Shown here: positions 25,769 to 35,012 of the stretch, piece after piece
Layout: every line of letters begins with the position of its first letter
Numbering within the stretch: position 1 is the stretch's first letter
Source of the DNA: UBA6022 sp038319685
GTDB taxonomy: Bacteria; Patescibacteriota; Saccharimonadia; Saccharimonadales; Saccharimonadaceae
Direction of reading: 5' to 3'
DNA length: 64,000 bases
Assembly: GCA_038319685.1 (NCBI GenBank)
Contig: JBBQDN010000001.1
Coordinates: 62,001 to 126,000 of the forward strand
The notes under the pieces: model-generated
Database searches by the model: none
What the model saw: only the letters and a program-made list of their open reading frames with translations
Told to the model about the DNA's origin: nothing
Position numbers and translations under genes: made by a program

Positions 25769-27358
25769 ATGCGAAAAATCCTATCACCGCTGCAGCACAG
25801 ATGGCAGCGCATACATATACCGGTTTGGTGTGACGTCCTAGTTGTCGGCATATGTGTCGTACTTTTTTGCGTAATCACACTCCCAGCACTAGGTAGTAAT
25901 AGCTCGTACTTTGACGAAGGCTACAGTGCATACCTCGCTCATTTAACGATTCCTCAGGCAGTCTATTACACATCGCTAGATGTCCACCCGCCGCTGTACT
26001 ACATCGCACTGCACGGATGGACTAGCGTATTTGGTGATACCATTACAGTGCTCCGCAGTTTGAGTGTTTTTTGGGGATGCGTGTCTATCGTGTTCGCATT
26101 TCTGATTGCCGGGCGTGCTTTTGGCCGCAGAACAGCATGGACCATGTTGCCGTTTTTTGTCCTGTCGCCGCTATTCATTCGTTATAGCGAAACAGCACGT
26201 ATGTACACGATGGCGCTGGCACTCGGTCTGGCCGCAACCTATATCCTCATAATGCTACGCACCAGCCGACATGTGCGAAAAAGAGTAGTTCTTTGGGTAT
26301 TGTACGGCGTTATCGTCGCTGCCGGCATGTGGACAAACTATTTCACGGCACTCATCTGGCTGGGTCATGCGGCGTGGCTGGCGTACGAGCACTATGTCAT
26401 ACAGAAAAAACTTCCCTGGGAGATTGCGCCGGTAAAAGGCTGGTTAGGGGCAATGATCCTGGCAGTTATATTGTACATTCCCTGGATTCCGGCACTTTTA
26501 CTACGATACGGCGACATCCAAAACAATGGTTTTTGGATCAAACCATTTTCGATCGACACACTTGCATCGACACTAACGACAGGAACATTATTACTACCCG
26601 CTCATGACACAACTGGTTGGCTGGCAATCGGATTGATTGTTTGGACGGTGATTGTCGTATGGCTCATCGCCCGTACATACCGTCAACTCGATGGCACCAA
26701 AAAACCTTTGTTCCGTTTGATCATGTTCCTCAGTTTTGGACCGATTATTTTCCTCATCCTGTTGTCACTGCCGCCATTTCGACCCGCCTATACCTATCGC
26801 TATGCACTTGCTGGCGTATGTATCAGTATGATGCTTATAGGAATAAGCCTGGCTCTCGTGCAGTTCAAAAAACGAGCCCTCATCAAGAAACTAACTATCG
26901 GGGTGTTTTTGATCGGAATACTGATGATAGGCGTGGTGAATGTTTTTCACCAAGGCAGTCGAAACCTTGATACGGGTGCAAAAAATATGCTAGGTGAAAT
27001 TATCAAAAAGGTTAACGAAACAACTAGTAGTATCGAACCGATCATCATTATGTCACCATATGCCTACTATGCCGCATCGGTCTATGAAACTCCGTCACAC
27101 CCTGTCTATTACCTCTACGCCAACGCGGTCAAAGGCGGGGGCGTCACCAGGGGTCTTGTTGATATGCCTGACCGGCGTAGTATCAAAAACGTTGACTCGT
27201 TCGTAAAAAAATATACAAGTATCTGGATTGTCAGCGAAGACAAGGCCGGGACGACACTTGCACTGCCGCCGGCGTGGCAAAAAACTCGTTCGATGATGCT
27301 AAACGATCCCGACAGGGGAACACCGACAGCGTACGCACTACAGTTTCGCGCACAGTAG
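25769..27358 (+). CDS. GT-C membrane glycosyltransferase (PMT/ArnT-like)
   Basis: A 529-residue polytopic protein with about ten or more membrane helices. The first outer loop has the acidic DEGYSAYLA and then the DVHPPLYY motif, both hallmarks of GT39/GT83-type enzymes that use polyprenyl-phosphate sugars. A C-terminal soluble domain follows. It likely glycosylates proteins or envelope lipids on the outer face. The ATG at 25769 is preferred because earlier in-frame codons overlap the upstream gene and would add a non-hydrophobic stretch before the positive N-terminus. Confidence 0.88.
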   Translation: MRKILSPLQHRWQRIHIPVWCDVLVVGICVVLFCVITLPALGSNSSYFDEGYSAYLAHLTIPQAVYYTSLDVHPPLYYIALHGWTSVFGDTITVLRSLSVFWGCVSIVFAFLIAGRAFGRRTAWTMLPFFVLSPLFIRYSETARMYTMALALGLAATYILIMLRTSRHVRKRVVLWVLYGVIVAAGMWTNYFTALIWLGHAAWLAYEHYVIQKKLPWEIAPVKGWLGAMILAVILYIPWIPALLLRYGDIQNNGFWIKPFSIDTLASTLTTGTLLLPAHDTTGWLAIGLIVWTVIVVWLIARTYRQLDGTKKPLFRLIMFLSFGPIIFLILLSLPPFRPAYTYRYALAGVCISMMLIGISLALVQFKKRALIKKLTIGVFLIGILMIGVVNVFHQGSRNLDTGAKNMLGEIIKKVNETTSSIEPIIIMSPYAYYAASVYETPSHPVYYLYANAVKGGGVTRGLVDMPDRRSIKNVDSFVKKYTSIWIVSEDKAGTTLALPPAWQKTRSMMLNDPDRGTPTAYALQFRAQ

Positions 27359-27370
27359 CCGGTAATCTGT

Positions 27371-27382
27371 TAAAATAGTTCT
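27371..27382 (+). promoter_or_regulatory. Leaderless promoter of gltX
   Basis: TAAAAT at 27371-27376, six nt, then ATG. Confidence 0.65.
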
Positions 27383-28816
27383 ATGACAGCTATTCGTACT
27401 CGTTTTGCTCCTAGCCCAACCGGATTTTTGCATGTTGGTAATATTCGCACTGGCCTTTTTGCTTGGTTAACCGCGCGTCACGCGAATGGCCAGTTCATTT
27501 TACGGCTCGAAGATACTGATAAGAAAAGAGAAGTCGAAGGCTCGGCTGATCATTTGCTTGCATGCCTTCGGACCCTCGGTATTGACTGGGACGAAGGTTT
27601 GGAAATTGGTGGCCCCTACGGCCCATATATCCAAAGCGAACGGCTCGACATCTACCGTAGATGGGCACAAAAACTGATTGATAGCGGTCGCGCCTATGCC
27701 GACCCCTACACTAGTGACGAAGTACAGGCATTTCGCGAACTTGCTCAATCCGAAAAACGCGCGTTCTTATACCGACACCATCGCCCAGAAAACCCACCGG
27801 TTTGGGACGGGACGACGCCGCTGCGACTTAAATCCGACCCTAAACCATATGCGTGGCATGACGAAGTCATGGGTGACCTCTCGACAGGACCCGACGTGAT
27901 CGACGATATTATTCTGATTAAATCTGATGGGTATCCAACGTATAATTTTGCGCACATTATTGATGATGCCGAAATGAAGATTACCCACGTTATTCGTGGT
28001 CAAGAGTTTATATCCAGTCAGCCAAACTATTTTAACTTATATGAAGCACTCGGCGTCACGCCGCCTATTTTTGCCACCATGCCACACATCATGGCTGAAT
28101 CAGGTAACAAAAAGCTAGGCAAACGCGACGGTGCCAAAGATATTCTCGACTACATCAGGGCTGGGTATTTACCAGAAACAGTCCTGAATTTCATTGCCAG
28201 CCTTGGCTGGAACGATGGTACCGAACAAGAACTCTTTACCCGCGACGAACTCATTGAAAAGTTCAGCCTGGACCGCGTCCAGCGCAGTGGTGCTCGTTTT
28301 GATGAGGCACGTTTACTCTGGATGAACGGGCAGCACATTCGTACACTTTCACTTGACGACCTTTATAGTCGTGTAACTGATTTCTGGCCTGCCAGTAGTT
28401 CAGCTGTCGATGATACTCGCCGTAAACAGCTCTTGGCACTCGTCCAGGACCGCCTCAAAACCCTAGCTGACCTGCCAATACTGACGAGTTACTTTTTCGA
28501 AGAACCAAACCCTGACTGGACGATGATTGATAGCAATAAACAGCTCGCCAAATTACGTCGCGAAGACCTTATCCAACTGCTCTTGGCGGCAAAATCTCGT
28601 TTTGAAACCAGCGAATTTGACGCCGAATCACTGCAGCAAACGCTGAACGATCTACTACAAACAACTGGGCAAAAACCAGGTATTCTATTTAGTTTAATCC
28701 GCCTCGCCGTTAGTTGGGCACCATTTAGTCCAGCCCTAAACGACACGCTAGCCGTCCTAGGTAAACCAGCCGTTATCAAACGACTTGATCAATCCATCGC
28801 AGCCGCGAACCGCTAA
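27383..28816 (+). CDS. gltX: Glutamyl-tRNA synthetase
   Basis: A 477-residue class I aminoacyl-tRNA synthetase. The HIGH-type motif is GFLHVGNIRTG in the N-terminal APSPTG segment, and the KMSKS-type loop is KKLGKRDGA. The insertion YNFAHIIDDAEMKITHVIRG is the standard GluRS signature. Length is normal. Whether it is discriminating or also charges tRNA-Gln cannot be told from this window. A tRNA-Glu gene lies about 3 kb downstream. Confidence 0.97.
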   Translation: MTAIRTRFAPSPTGFLHVGNIRTGLFAWLTARHANGQFILRLEDTDKKREVEGSADHLLACLRTLGIDWDEGLEIGGPYGPYIQSERLDIYRRWAQKLIDSGRAYADPYTSDEVQAFRELAQSEKRAFLYRHHRPENPPVWDGTTPLRLKSDPKPYAWHDEVMGDLSTGPDVIDDIILIKSDGYPTYNFAHIIDDAEMKITHVIRGQEFISSQPNYFNLYEALGVTPPIFATMPHIMAESGNKKLGKRDGAKDILDYIRAGYLPETVLNFIASLGWNDGTEQELFTRDELIEKFSLDRVQRSGARFDEARLLWMNGQHIRTLSLDDLYSRVTDFWPASSSAVDDTRRKQLLALVQDRLKTLADLPILTSYFFEEPNPDWTMIDSNKQLAKLRREDLIQLLLAAKSRFETSEFDAESLQQTLNDLLQTTGQKPGILFSLIRLAVSWAPFSPALNDTLAVLGKPAVIKRLDQSIAAANR

Positions 28817-28844
28817 ATCTCTTAGGCCTCATTCTCGTATCTGC

Positions 28845-28862
28845 TATAATAACGCTTAAGCT
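28845..28862 (+). promoter_or_regulatory. Promoter -10 of the DUF3048 operon
   Basis: TATAAT at 28845-28850, 12 nt before the ATG, allowing a leader of only a few nucleotides. Confidence 0.65.
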
Positions 28863-29969
28863 ATGAACGACGAACAGCAAACACTCCCGGACAAAAAACC
28901 TCGTTTTTGGACGAAACTATCTATCTGGATTCGTTCCCATCGAACACTGACATTTATTATTGTTGGTATCTTTTTAATTATCATCACCGCTTCAATTGCA
29001 GCCTTTTTCTATCTTAACCAGCCAAAACCAATTACTCCACAGGCAGTCGTTGCAAAGAAGAAAGTGGTGTTGCCGCCAGTTTATTATTCACCACTAACTG
29101 GGGTAAAAGTCAATACGAATGATGCAACAAAACAACCCGTCACCGCAATCATGATCGAAAATAGTCCTGACGCCAGGCCGCAATCTGGGCTCAAAGATGC
29201 AGGAGTCGTTTTTGAAGCAGTTGCTGAAGGCGGAATTACAAGGTTTCTAACACTCCACCAGGAAGACAAGCCGCAGCTGATCGGACCGGTTCGTAGTGTT
29301 CGCATGTACTACGTTGACTGGCTAGCGCCGTTCAACGCCAGCGTGGCGCATGTCGGCGGCAGTGCGGCCGCGCTTGCCGAAATCAGGAATGGTACCTACC
29401 GTGACATCGACCAGTTCTTTAATGCCGGATCATACTGGCGCGCCACGGATCGTTATGCCCCGCATAATGTTTACACCAGTTTTGCAAAACTCGATACACT
29501 CAATGCCTACAAAGGCTATACGACATCAAAATTTACTGGTTTTACCCGTACCGATGGTGCACCGGCCGAAAAACCGACAGCAACAGCAATCACCATAAAC
29601 ATTAGTGGGCCACTTTACAATACGTCATATACCTACGATAAAGTCAATAACAGGTACAACCGTAGTCTCGCTGGTGCACCCCACATTGACCGTGAAGGTG
29701 GACAAATCACCCCAAGTGTCGTAATCGCTATGAATGTCAACATGACACTAGTTATGGAAGACGGCTACCGCGAAAGTATCACGACAATCGGAAGCGGGAC
29801 GGCAACGATTTTCCAAAATGGGACCGCCCAAAATGTCACTTGGTCCAAAAAAGACCGTGGATCACAAATTACTTTTATTGATAACTTGGGCAAAGACGTC
29901 CCGCTGATCCGTGGCCAAACTTGGATCAGCGCCGTACCAATCAGTACGGGGGGCGTATTATGGCAGTAG
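28863..29969 (+). CDS. DUF3048 (YerB-like) membrane-anchored protein
   Basis: A 368-residue protein with a membrane helix at about residues 30-52 and an extracellular DUF3048 domain: SPLTGVKV, AIMIENSPDARPQSGL, VFEAVAEGGITRFL, GPVRSVRMYYVDW, and APHNVYTS. The family includes B. subtilis YerB; its biochemical role is not established. The 3' end overlaps the start of a histidine kinase by 10 nt, so the domain may serve as the sensed or partner component of that two-component system (inference). Confidence 0.9.
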   Translation: MNDEQQTLPDKKPRFWTKLSIWIRSHRTLTFIIVGIFLIIITASIAAFFYLNQPKPITPQAVVAKKKVVLPPVYYSPLTGVKVNTNDATKQPVTAIMIENSPDARPQSGLKDAGVVFEAVAEGGITRFLTLHQEDKPQLIGPVRSVRMYYVDWLAPFNASVAHVGGSAAALAEIRNGTYRDIDQFFNAGSYWRATDRYAPHNVYTSFAKLDTLNAYKGYTTSKFTGFTRTDGAPAEKPTATAITINISGPLYNTSYTYDKVNNRYNRSLAGAPHIDREGGQITPSVVIAMNVNMTLVMEDGYRESITTIGSGTATIFQNGTAQNVTWSKKDRGSQITFIDNLGKDVPLIRGQTWISAVPISTGGVLWQ

Positions 29970-31519
29970 CGCCCAAAAAACTGGCATTTAAAGCACCTGC
30001 CATGGTACGAGATTTTTGGCCATTCTATCATGCAAAAACAATATTTTTTGTTGCTGCGACACAAATAGTTATCGCGCTACTATTTGGGGTGCTCATCCTA
30101 TACATTAGACCTTCGTCATCAACCGATCCGTTTTTTTGGATAACAATTACCGGACTCACCAGTTTTTTGGTGTCTATTAATCTGTTTATCGCAAATTACA
30201 TCACAAAACCACTCAAACACTTGTCAGACGCATTGACGCAAATTTCTGGTGAGCCAACGGTCACAACACCACCAAATCCTAACAAAGAAGAGTTCCAGAT
30301 GAACGGTCTTGGGCCACTCCTGCAGACGATATACGAACTCGCCACAGACAGAAAAGACAGTGCAAATAGTCAAGTCGGATCACCCGTTGTCGTCCGCGCC
30401 GATCTCGACACGGCACTTGGCGAAGCACCAGTCGGATTCATTATGCTCGACAAAAATCGTCGGGTGATCTATGCAAATCCAAAAGCACCAATTCATACCG
30501 ATCCAGACGGTGCGATCATTATCGATTTATTATTTGAAACAAACCATACGCTTATAAATTGGCTAGACGAATGCGAAGAACGTGCCGTTCATGCTGAAAA
30601 TACCTGGCAGCGTATTTCAGACAAAATTCCTGGCGAAGAAAACCGTCATATTTATGACATCACTGCTTCATACCAAAAGGGCAGCGAAGCTGAAGTCATC
30701 ATCACTTTGCTAGAACGAACTAGTACCTATCAACCCGAAGACGACGATCTGGACTTTATTGCGTTCGCCGCGCATGAGCTCCGGGGGCCAATTACGGTAA
30801 TTAGAGGTTATCTTGATGTGCTCGGTGACGAACTGGAACCTGTGCTTGCTGCTGATCAAGTCGAACTCATTAAACGACTTGTCGTGTCAGCAAATCGACT
30901 CAGTAGTTACGTCAACAATATTCTCAATGCATCACGCTATGATCGTCGACACCTCAAAATTCATTTACACGAAGATACGATCAGTAATATTTATGACAAT
31001 ATAAGAGACGACATGGACCTTCGTGCCGCGTCACAGAACCGACTCCTAAGTGTGAACCTGCCGACAGACCTGCCGACCGTTGCAGCAGATAGTGCCAGTA
31101 TCGGTGAAGTACTCGGGAATTTAATTGATAATGCCCTCAAGTACAGTAACGAAGGTGGCCAGATTACAGTCACGGCAAAAACAAATGCCGACATGGTCGA
31201 AGTGTCAGTTGAGGACCATGGTATTGGTATGCCAGGGAATGTTGTCAGTAATTTATTTCACAAATTCTATCGTTCACATCGATCACGCGAGACCGTCGCT
31301 GGGACAGGAATCGGCCTCTATATCACCAAGGCGATTATTGAATCACACGGTGGTAACATTAGTGTCCGGAGTATTGAAGGGCAGGGATCCATATTTAGTT
31401 TTACGCTCCCAATTTATAGTACTGTTGCGGAAAAACTGAAACTCAACAATAATAGTAACGAAGGACTCATCGAGCATGGTAGCGGCTGGATCAAAAACCA
31501 CTCGATGTTTAGAGGATAA
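29960..31519 (+). CDS. Sensor histidine kinase (membrane, PAS-like)
   Basis: A 519-residue kinase. Two N-terminal membrane helices lie at about residues 25-49 and 53-76 with almost no outer loop, so it probably senses within the membrane or cytoplasm. A PAS-like domain follows (near 140-250). The phospho-acceptor is His272 in FAAHELRGPI. The ATP-binding domain has N box NLIDNALKYSN, G1 DHGIGMP and G2 GTGIGLY. The ATG at 29960 lies inside the end of the DUF3048 gene; the response regulator starts 2 nt after the stop. Confidence 0.94.
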   Translation: MAVAPKKLAFKAPAMVRDFWPFYHAKTIFFVAATQIVIALLFGVLILYIRPSSSTDPFFWITITGLTSFLVSINLFIANYITKPLKHLSDALTQISGEPTVTTPPNPNKEEFQMNGLGPLLQTIYELATDRKDSANSQVGSPVVVRADLDTALGEAPVGFIMLDKNRRVIYANPKAPIHTDPDGAIIIDLLFETNHTLINWLDECEERAVHAENTWQRISDKIPGEENRHIYDITASYQKGSEAEVIITLLERTSTYQPEDDDLDFIAFAAHELRGPITVIRGYLDVLGDELEPVLAADQVELIKRLVVSANRLSSYVNNILNASRYDRRHLKIHLHEDTISNIYDNIRDDMDLRAASQNRLLSVNLPTDLPTVAADSASIGEVLGNLIDNALKYSNEGGQITVTAKTNADMVEVSVEDHGIGMPGNVVSNLFHKFYRSHRSRETVAGTGIGLYITKAIIESHGGNISVRSIEGQGSIFSFTLPIYSTVAEKLKLNNNSNEGLIEHGSGWIKNHSMFRG

Positions 31520-31521
31520 CA

Positions 31522-31905
31522 ATGATTAAAACAATTTTATGCATCGAAGACGATCGCTTCATCGGTGAAATGTATGTCCGTAGCCTTAAAAAAGCTGGGT
31601 ACGACGTCGACTGGATGGTAGACGGTAATGATGGGCTCGTTGCCGCACGCAACCGACCATATGACCTCATTCTACTTGACGTGATGCTCCCGGAACGACG
31701 TGGTAACGAAATCCTTAGTATTTTGCGTGGTGGCGACAGTGATCTTATCCCGAATACAAAAGTGATCGTCATGACGAACTTTGACCAGGACGAAGAGTCG
31801 CGCATCGCCATGCAGCATAACGCCGATGCCTATCTTATCAAAGCCGAAATTACCCCGAAAAAACTATTATCTGTCATTGCTGCCCTAGACGCACCCATCG
31901 CCTAG
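31522..31905 (+). CDS. Single-domain response regulator
   Basis: A 127-residue receiver domain without an output domain. The acidic pair is in CIEDDRFI, the phospho-acceptor is Asp53 (LILLDVM), the switch Thr is in VIVMTNFD and the conserved Lys is in AYLIKAEI. It is cotranscribed with the kinase at 29960. Like CheY or Spo0F it must act through protein contacts. Confidence 0.93.
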   Translation: MIKTILCIEDDRFIGEMYVRSLKKAGYDVDWMVDGNDGLVAARNRPYDLILLDVMLPERRGNEILSILRGGDSDLIPNTKVIVMTNFDQDEESRIAMQHNADAYLIKAEITPKKLLSVIAALDAPIA

Positions 31906-31946
31906 ACAGGTAGGGGTATATTTGCTACAGTTATCAGAGTAAAAAT

Positions 31947-32021
31947 GGTCTTGTCGTCTAACGGTTAGGACACCAGGTTCTCATCCTGGCAATTGGAGTT
32001 CGATTCTCCATGAGATCACCA
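31947..32021 (+). tRNA. tRNA-Glu (anticodon CTC)
   Basis: A 75-nt tRNA with acceptor GGTCTTG (several G-T pairs), D-arm CGTCTAACGGTTAGGAC, anticodon arm CCAGG-TTCTCAT-CCTGG giving CTC for codon GAG, T arm GGAGTTCGATTCTCC and an encoded CCA. Confidence 0.95.
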
Positions 32022-32047
32022 TAAGCGGATTTTCAAAATTTACAGAT

Positions 32048-32090
32048 AAGAAAGAGTTCCGAAACCTATTCGGAACTCTTTCTTATTGCG
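32048..32090 (+). terminator. Terminator of tRNA-Glu
   Basis: A perfect 16-bp stem (32048-32063 and 32069-32084) rich in A/T at its base, followed by ATT, starting 27 nt after the tRNA. Confidence 0.85.
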
Positions 32091-32158
32091 AAATTTTAGA
32101 TCACTGACTCTGTTAATCTATGTTCTCAACCCCGCTGGCGAGATTTACCCCTGGGTTG

Positions 32159-32170
32159 TAGAATAAAAAT
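32159..32170 (+). promoter_or_regulatory. Leaderless promoter of the small gene at 32171
   Basis: TAGAAT at 32159-32164, six nt, then ATG. Confidence 0.65.
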
Positions 32171-32335
32171 ATGAGTGAAGATAAATTAAGTGCAAAATTC
32201 CAAGCATTCGCCGAAGCAGATGATACATCTCCAGCTGTAGAGAGCCTTCTTCGAAAGGCGAACGAACAACGCGTGCCGCTGCTAGAATATATCGACGAGA
32301 CGGACCAGAGATCCGCGAGATACTTGATCGGATGA
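32171..32335 (+). CDS. 54-residue acidic protein
   Basis: A short open frame starting MSEDKLSAKFQAF and ending YLIG. It is acidic, soluble and likely helical, with no recognised domain. The leaderless promoter signature exactly 6 nt before its ATG is the main reason to accept it as a gene. It may be the truncated N-terminus of a larger ancestral protein. Confidence 0.55.
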   Translation: MSEDKLSAKFQAFAEADDTSPAVESLLRKANEQRVPLLEYIDETDQRSARYLIG

Positions 32336-32458
32336 TGCTGGCATAGAATCAATTACGAGCGCAAAGTTAGTAGACAATACCAAATACAGTCAACGGCGGT
32401 GTGAAGATTTTTTATGCATTATTTGCTACAATCAGGTTAGAAAGCATAGAAACAAAAA

Positions 32459-33484
32459 ATGTCTGAAACATCCAACAAAACAGCTCACAGTAGCGAAGAG
32501 ATAGCGGACTGGCAAAGTGTCGCTAATATTATGCATTCTTGGCATCAGGATTTACAGACGCATGCAAAACGAATCATCAATGAGAGAAGTCTGCCAGTTG
32601 ATCTAACGCAGCATGAGCTTCAAAGCGGTCGCAATGTTAGTCGTGATGAATCAGAGCAATCACCAGATAGGGTAATGCTGGATCGTATGGCGATTCAACC
32701 AGGAAAACTCGATGTAGGTGGAACGGAGATAGTTCTTCAAAGACATGGCAAGTACATTCGCGATACAAATGATCCCGAGGCTGGTGGACTCACGGTTGAA
32801 GCGGTTCAACTTGAAACCGAAACAGCCGCAGAATATTTTACTGAAATCATTGCACGAATTCCCGAAGAGGAAAGAAGTAGTCTAAGCGTTCTTTTCGTCT
32901 CGAGCGACACCAGCTACGCAAATAATGGACAGCGAAGCTACCAGACGACAGCAATTGCCCAGAAAGTGGCGGAGCAACTTCTTCAAGAAAATGATATACA
33001 CATTCTCAGTATCTTGAATATATCGCCGAACTCTACAAACCAAGGTAGTCCTATCGCTATGCAAACCTTGCGTGAACCACAAATCTTCGAGAAGTCACCA
33101 GATTTCGTTACTTATATGCGGGAAAAATACGGTGATCTAGGATTGGACTTCTGGATAGCATTCGAAGAGGATACCGAGCATGAGGCCCGTCTAGAAATGG
33201 GCGCCGAAGGTCCCGATGAAATTGCCGATAGAATGAATGCCGCTCTTGGCGTTTTATCTCGTTACGGCGAGATATACCATGCCCAAAATCCGAACAGTCG
33301 CCTTATTATTTGGGCTGGAACTCATTACGATACGATAAGTCCCTTCGTTAAGAGAAATGTCTTACATATAGACAAGACAGCACCCGTTCTTGTTGATTAC
33401 GGCGGTGGGGTGGTAGTTGATATTGACCAGACTGGTAAAGCTTCGACTTCGATCTCTGGCGGTGAATATCAAATAGACCTCTAG
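32459..33484 (+). CDS. Histidine-phosphatase-like protein
   Basis: A 341-residue soluble protein. Residues 88-95 (EIVLQRHGKYIRD region) contain the R-H-G signature of the phosphoglycerate-mutase/histidine-phosphatase fold, followed by GGLTVEAVQ, and a second catalytic His may be in WAGTHYDTISP near residue 287. The first 80 residues are polar. The spacing between the two His is long for the family, so substrate and activity are uncertain. TACAAT lies about 25 nt upstream. It converges with the P-loop gene, with stops overlapping by 4 nt. Confidence 0.72.
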   Translation: MSETSNKTAHSSEEIADWQSVANIMHSWHQDLQTHAKRIINERSLPVDLTQHELQSGRNVSRDESEQSPDRVMLDRMAIQPGKLDVGGTEIVLQRHGKYIRDTNDPEAGGLTVEAVQLETETAAEYFTEIIARIPEEERSSLSVLFVSSDTSYANNGQRSYQTTAIAQKVAEQLLQENDIHILSILNISPNSTNQGSPIAMQTLREPQIFEKSPDFVTYMREKYGDLGLDFWIAFEEDTEHEARLEMGAEGPDEIADRMNAALGVLSRYGEIYHAQNPNSRLIIWAGTHYDTISPFVKRNVLHIDKTAPVLVDYGGGVVVDIDQTGKASTSISGGEYQIDL

Positions 33485-34041
33485 TTTTCGGTGCTTGCGA
33501 GATAATTTGCGGCTTCAGCTACAGATTTGAAGATGGGTACACCCTTTTCAGCAAAGCTTTCCATGTATTTTCTTGCACGTAGTACACCGTCTAGCCTGTC
33601 GATGGCTTGGCCTCCATCATTGTTTGGATCATCAGTGCGGATTTGTAGATATTCTTTGTGTGTCTCTAGGTCAGGGATCACCACTCCATCAGGCAGTATG
33701 GAATAGCAATCAACGCCAATGATCCAAAATCCCATTCGTTTTGCCTGAGTGGTAATGACATCACTACGACGCTCAATCTCATTTATAGCCTCAAGTGGCT
33801 TCAGCCACCATTTACCCCTTGGATGGGCATTCGTAGCCATCCATAAGGTATCACCATCGATCCAATTTTTGGTTTCTTGATGGTCTACAAAATACGTCTT
33901 TCCCGCACCTGAGGGAGCGAGGATAAAGAAACCTTTTTTATGTGTTTTATATTCAGAAGCAAGTCTTTTATACACGGCTGTTCCGTCCGTAAAAACTAGA
34001 GGGGTATTTTCATCAAGCAAATCTGTATCTTTGATAATCAT
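33481..34041 (-). CDS. P-loop NTPase, small kinase-like, unknown
   Basis: A 186-residue protein with Walker A APSGAGKTYF near residues 42-51, preceded by a hydrophobic strand (GFFIL). A possible Walker B is FWIIGVDC near 102-109. It resembles small nucleotide or sugar kinases in size but shows no lid signature I can name. TATAAT lies 10 nt before the ATG. Function unknown. Confidence 0.72.
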   Translation of the reverse strand: MIIKDTDLLDENTPLVFTDGTAVYKRLASEYKTHKKGFFILAPSGAGKTYFVDHQETKNWIDGDTLWMATNAHPRGKWWLKPLEAINEIERRSDVITTQAKRMGFWIIGVDCYSILPDGVVIPDLETHKEYLQIRTDDPNNDGGQAIDRLDGVLRARKYMESFAEKGVPIFKSVAEAANYLASTEN

Positions 34042-34137
34042 TTCAGTTGTAATTATAGCACTGCAGCCACTGATGAATGTGGTTTTGTCTTTTAGCTTGC
34101 ACTTATAGACTCCAAATCAGGTAGGTATACTGGGCCA

Positions 34138-34266
34138 CTTTTAATACACACGCCTAGAGCCTCGAATCGGGCTCTAAGCTTAAACAAGTCATCGAAAAGG
34201 TGTTCTGAATTAATACTAGTGGGTTCACCAAGATTATTCAAAAACCTCCAATATGGAGGCTTTTTG
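34138..34266 (+). ncRNA. Candidate small RNA with own promoter and terminator
   Basis: TATACT at 34126-34131 could start an RNA near 34138. About 100 nt later an intrinsic terminator (CCTCCA/TGGAGG, then CTTTTT, 34245-34265) ends it. In between is the hairpin AGAGCC/GGGCTCT. The next gene has its own leaderless -10 immediately after the T tract, so this segment is not needed as its leader. It matches no RNA I recognise. Alternatively it is an attenuator leader. Confidence 0.4.
34241..34266 (+). terminator. Intrinsic terminator
   Basis: AAAACCTCCA, a 3-nt loop, TGGAGG and CTTTTTG: a compact, T-rich terminator 14 nt upstream of the CYTH gene. Confidence 0.88.
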
Positions 34267-34267
34267 T

Positions 34268-34279
34268 TATGATAAGTCT
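34268..34279 (+). promoter_or_regulatory. Leaderless promoter of the CYTH gene
   Basis: TATGAT at 34268-34273, six nt, then ATG. Confidence 0.7.
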
Positions 34280-34873
34280 ATGAATACCGAAATTGAAGCA
34301 AAGTTTATTAATATCGACCATGAATTGATAAGAAACAAGCTAAAGGACTTAGGCGGAGAACTCGAACAGCCGTTCCGTTTAATGCGGAGGGTTGTTGTAC
34401 ATACACCCGAAATGACAGAAAAAAATGCCTTCTTGCGAATACGTGACGAAGGATACAGAGCTACGGTTACCTATAAGCAATTTGAAAGTGATACCGTAGA
34501 TGGTGCAAAGGAATACGAAATAGAAGTAAGTAATTTCGATGAAGCTATCAATATCTTTAGCGCCTCTGGCCTCGTATATGACACGTACCAAGAAAGTAAA
34601 CGAGAAAATTGGCGACTTGGTACTGTTGAGGTTATGCTCGACGAATGGCCCTGGCTCAATCCTTACATTGAAATCGAAGGTGAGTCAGAGGAAGCTATCA
34701 AAAAGGTAGCTATATTACTTGAACTAAACTGGTCAGATGCCATTTTTGGTGGTGTTGCTAACGTGTATAAAATACAATATCCACATATAGGTAACGAAGA
34801 GGATAGGATCATTAACCAAGAATGGTCAAGTATCAAATTTGATGATCCTAGACCAGAACTACTAAAATTGTAA
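34280..34873 (+). CDS. CYTH-domain protein (class IV cyclase / triphosphatase fold)
   Basis: A 197-residue protein. The N-terminal EIEAKF is the ExExK motif of the CYTH tunnel. Further tunnel residues are in FLRIRDEG, ATVTYKQF, KEYEIEV, SKRENW, VEVMLDEWP and YIEIEGES. Such proteins hydrolyse triphosphates or, in some lineages, make cAMP; which applies here is not visible. The start at 34280 is fixed by the leaderless promoter and by the ExExK motif coming right after it. Confidence 0.9.
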   Translation: MNTEIEAKFINIDHELIRNKLKDLGGELEQPFRLMRRVVVHTPEMTEKNAFLRIRDEGYRATVTYKQFESDTVDGAKEYEIEVSNFDEAINIFSASGLVYDTYQESKRENWRLGTVEVMLDEWPWLNPYIEIEGESEEAIKKVAILLELNWSDAIFGGVANVYKIQYPHIGNEEDRIINQEWSSIKFDDPRPELLKL

Positions 34874-35000
34874 CAAACACGAAGAATACAGGATGATATT
34901 CAGTCGAACGATTTCGGCAACTGCTTTCTTATAAATCGACACCTCTAAAAAGCATTAGAGACGCTCATCCTCATCCGTTAGATAATTCGATTCTTTTTGT

Positions 35001-35012
35001 TATTATAGATAT
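35001..35012 (+). promoter_or_regulatory. Leaderless promoter of def
   Basis: TATTAT at 35001-35006, six nt, then ATG. Confidence 0.7.
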
